Assembly: GCA_015519975.1 (NCBI GenBank)
Contig: WIAL01000006.1
Coordinates: forward strand, 46,007 to 110,006
DNA length: 64,000 nt
Direction: 5' to 3'
Source of the DNA: Hydrogenothermaceae bacterium
Lineage (GTDB): Bacteria; Aquificota; Aquificia; Aquificales; Hydrogenothermaceae
Part shown: piece by piece, positions 62,340 through 64,000 of the stretch
How positions within the stretch are numbered: the first letter of the stretch is position 1
Layout: each line of letters opens with the position of its first letter
The notes under the pieces: generated by a model
Databases searched by the model: none
Seen by the model: the letters and a program-made list of their open reading frames with translations, nothing else
What the model was told of the DNA's origin: nothing
Translations under genes and position numbers: made by a program

Positions 62340-63500
62340 ATGGAAAAAAATAGTAAAATTTATGTGGCTGGGGGAACAGGGCTTGTAGGCAGTGCTATTA
62401 TAAGAAAATTAAAAGAAAAAGGCCATAAAAATATTATATCAACTTATCATAACAGAGAACCTACAAATAAGGATGTAAACTGGTTTAAAGTTGACTTAAC
62501 AAATCAAGCTGAAGTAGAAAAATTCTTTCAGCAGGAAAAACCGGAATATATATTTTTAGCAGCTGCAAAAGTTGGTGGAATATGGGCTAATAATGTTTAT
62601 AGAGCCGATTTTATTTATCAAAATCTTCAAATTCAGAATAATATAATTTACAATGCATATAAATATGGGGTAAAAAAACTTTTATTCTTAGGAAGTACAT
62701 GTATATACCCAAAAAATTGTCCACAACCGATAAAAGAAGAATATCTTTTGACAGCACCTTTAGAGTATACAAATGAACCTTATGCTATTGCAAAAATAGC
62801 TGGCATAAAAATGTGTGAAAGCTTTAACCTCCAATATGGAACTAATTTTATTTCTGTAATGCCTACAAATCTTTATGGATATTATGATAATTTTGATTTA
62901 GAAACTTCCCATGTTTTACCTGCATTAATTAGGAAAATGCATTTAGGAAAGCTGTTAGAAAATAATGATTGGGAAGGAATAAGAAAAGATTTAAATAAAA
63001 ATCCTATAGAACGAGTAGATGGAACAGCTACTGAAAAGGAAATTATGAATATCTTAAATAAATATGGAATAACTTTTGAAGGAAATGCTGTTCAAGTAGA
63101 GATCTGGGGAACAGGTCAACCAAAACGTGAATTTCTATGGTCTGATGATATGGCAGACGCTTGTGTATATTTAATGGAAAATATAAATTTTGTAGATATA
63201 GTCAGGCAGATGTATCCAGATTTGGATAATGGGAAATTAAAACTCAGCTATACAAATAAAGAAATAAGAAACACACACATAAATATCGGAACAGGGAAAG
63301 ATATCTCTATAAAAGATTTAGCTTACTTAATAAAAGATATAGTAGGATTTAAAGGAAAATTATTTTTTAATACAAGTAAACCTGATGGAACAATGAGAAA
63401 AGTTACAGATGTTTCAAAACTTCATTCATTAGGATGGAAACATAAAGTAGAATTAGAAGAAGGTATAAAAAAACTTTATGATTGGTATGTGAATACTTAA
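62340..63500 (+). CDS. fcl: GDP-L-fucose synthase
   Basis: 386 residues. NADPH site YVAGGTGLVGSAIIRKL, then AAAKVGGIWANNVYRADFIY, LFLGSTCIYPKNCPQPIKEE and EPYAIAKIAG (Tyr-x3-Lys), and PTNLYGYYDNFD. It epimerises and reduces the gmd product to GDP-L-fucose. About 60 residues longer than the E. coli enzyme (321), with inserted segments near 205-255 and 290-320. Such long forms occur in other bacteria. 11 bases after gmd. Confidence 0.95.
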   Translation: MEKNSKIYVAGGTGLVGSAIIRKLKEKGHKNIISTYHNREPTNKDVNWFKVDLTNQAEVEKFFQQEKPEYIFLAAAKVGGIWANNVYRADFIYQNLQIQNNIIYNAYKYGVKKLLFLGSTCIYPKNCPQPIKEEYLLTAPLEYTNEPYAIAKIAGIKMCESFNLQYGTNFISVMPTNLYGYYDNFDLETSHVLPALIRKMHLGKLLENNDWEGIRKDLNKNPIERVDGTATEKEIMNILNKYGITFEGNAVQVEIWGTGQPKREFLWSDDMADACVYLMENINFVDIVRQMYPDLDNGKLKLSYTNKEIRNTHINIGTGKDISIKDLAYLIKDIVGFKGKLFFNTSKPDGTMRKVTDVSKLHSLGWKHKVELEEGIKKLYDWYVNT

Positions 63501-63501
63501 A

Positions 63502-63954
63502 ATGGGAAAATTACCTTTAGAAATATTTAAATGTATAGTAAATTATACTCCGTTAATATCAATAGATTTAATAGTAGAAAATAAGTATGGTCAACTTTTA
63601 TTTGGAAAGCGCATTAATGAACCTGCTAAAGGTTATTATTTTGTTCCTGGAGGAAGAATTTTAAAAGATGAAACTTTAACGGAAGCTTTTAGAAGAATAA
63701 CTTATGAAGAATTAGGAAAAAGTTTTGCAATTGAAAAAGCCAAATTTATAGGAGTATATGAGCATTTTTATAATAATAGTTTTGTTGGAGATGAAATTTC
63801 AACACATTATATAGTATTAGCTTATAAAATTAAACTTGATAAAAATTTGGAATTACCTAATTATCAACATGAAAATTATAAATGGTTAACGAAAGAGGAA
63901 ATAATTAAAGATAAAGAAATTCATCCTTATAGTAAAGCTTATTTTGGAGGATAA
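63502..63954 (+). CDS. GDP-mannose mannosyl hydrolase-type Nudix protein
   Basis: 150 residues. The start LPLEIFKCIVNYTPLISIDL and the variant Nudix box PGGRILKDETLTEAFRRITY match colanic acid WcaH/Gmm, which hydrolyses GDP-mannose or GDP-fucose and controls sugar-nucleotide levels. The glutamates expected in a normal Nudix REUxEE are reduced, as in Gmm. It lies one base after fcl and 5 bases before the manC start. Confidence 0.85.
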   Translation: MGKLPLEIFKCIVNYTPLISIDLIVENKYGQLLFGKRINEPAKGYYFVPGGRILKDETLTEAFRRITYEELGKSFAIEKAKFIGVYEHFYNNSFVGDEISTHYIVLAYKIKLDKNLELPNYQHENYKWLTKEEIIKDKEIHPYSKAYFGG

Positions 63955-63959
63955 TTAAA

Positions 63960-64000
63960 ATGAAATCAATAATACTAGCTGGAGGAAGTGGAACAAGATT
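63960..64000 (+). CDS. manC: mannose-1-phosphate guanylyltransferase, first residues only (cut by window edge)
   Basis: The visible codons read MKSIILAGGSGTR, the nucleotidyltransferase start of ManC/CpsB/GMP enzymes that make GDP-mannose. The context directly after gmd, fcl and the GDP-mannose hydrolase supports this, but another nucleotidyltransferase cannot be excluded from 13 residues. Confidence 0.65.
   Translation, partial: MKSIILAGGSGTR

Overview
The window looks like a chromosomal segment of a thermophilic chemolithoautotroph of the Aquificota, most likely the Hydrogenothermaceae (Sulfurihydrogenibium- or Persephonella-like). This is an inference. It rests on very A+T-rich DNA on both strands, heavy use of AGA/AAA/TTA codons, tightly overlapping genes, scattered single subunits of larger complexes (atpC and nuoG each standing alone), and a Gram-negative envelope gene set (lipid A acyltransferase, BamD-like lipoprotein, type II secretion, Wza/Wzi/Wzz). 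No rRNA or tRNA gene was recognised.

Layout. 1-6.2 kb (minus): a run of closely packed genes, elbB, a dCTP-deaminase-like gene, hom, a HEPN/nucleotidyltransferase pair, an SLC13 transporter, a Nudix hydrolase, an lpxL-type acyltransferase and the start of hemL. 6.3-8.5 kb (plus): atpC, a tRNA methyltransferase and an acidic receiver-like protein. 8.5-13.9 kb (minus): a five-gene overlapping operon of an NtrB/NtrC-type two-component system, a TPR-SPOR lipoprotein, a membrane glycosyltransferase and an LPG-synthase-type membrane protein. 13.9-15.5 kb: thiC under a TPP riboswitch with an intrinsic terminator. 15.6-22.1 kb: RNA repair/modification and metabolic genes (thpR, truD, hisD) with two membrane proteins. 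22.06-24.11 kb: a complete IS200/IS605 element with tnpA and tnpB. 24.1-27.6 kb (minus): murI, rsfS, bamD-like, rng. 27.6-33.1 kb (plus): gspC-D-E-F. 33.1-33.8 kb: a candidate toxin-antitoxin pair. 33.8-36.5 kb (minus): molybdate/tungstate uptake modA-mop-modB-modC. 36.6-37.2 kb: vapBC. 37.3-39.3 kb: nuoG.

39.3-64 kb is a surface-polysaccharide island. It holds export and chain-length genes (Wza-like, Wzi-like, Wzz), a sulfate activation block (cysQ, SLC13/TrkA-C permease, cysC, sat), flippase, polymerase, three glycosyltransferases, a carbohydrate sulfotransferase, an acetyltransferase, and GDP-mannose/GDP-fucose genes (gmd, fcl, GDP-mannose mannosyl hydrolase, start of manC). Together they suggest a sulfated, fucose-containing, acetylated exopolysaccharide: Sat and CysC make PAPS, the sulfotransferase uses it and CysQ removes the PAP by-product.

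The export/sulfate part of the island is bracketed by two near-identical cassettes, each starting with a Uma2-type nuclease gene followed by MntA/HepT-type nucleotidyltransferase-HEPN genes. A third MntA/HepT pair sits in the hom operon. Between wzz and cysQ is a ~960 bp gene-free stretch holding a 23-bp-period array of about 14 units with covarying arms, a ~136 bp element with perfect 12-bp inverted ends, and about 400 bp of A-tract DNA. Other unusual points are an rsfS gene whose best start codon is ATC, a dCTP-deaminase homologue that lacks the catalytic residues, and a TAACTA-rich repeat family inside cysQ and wzx.
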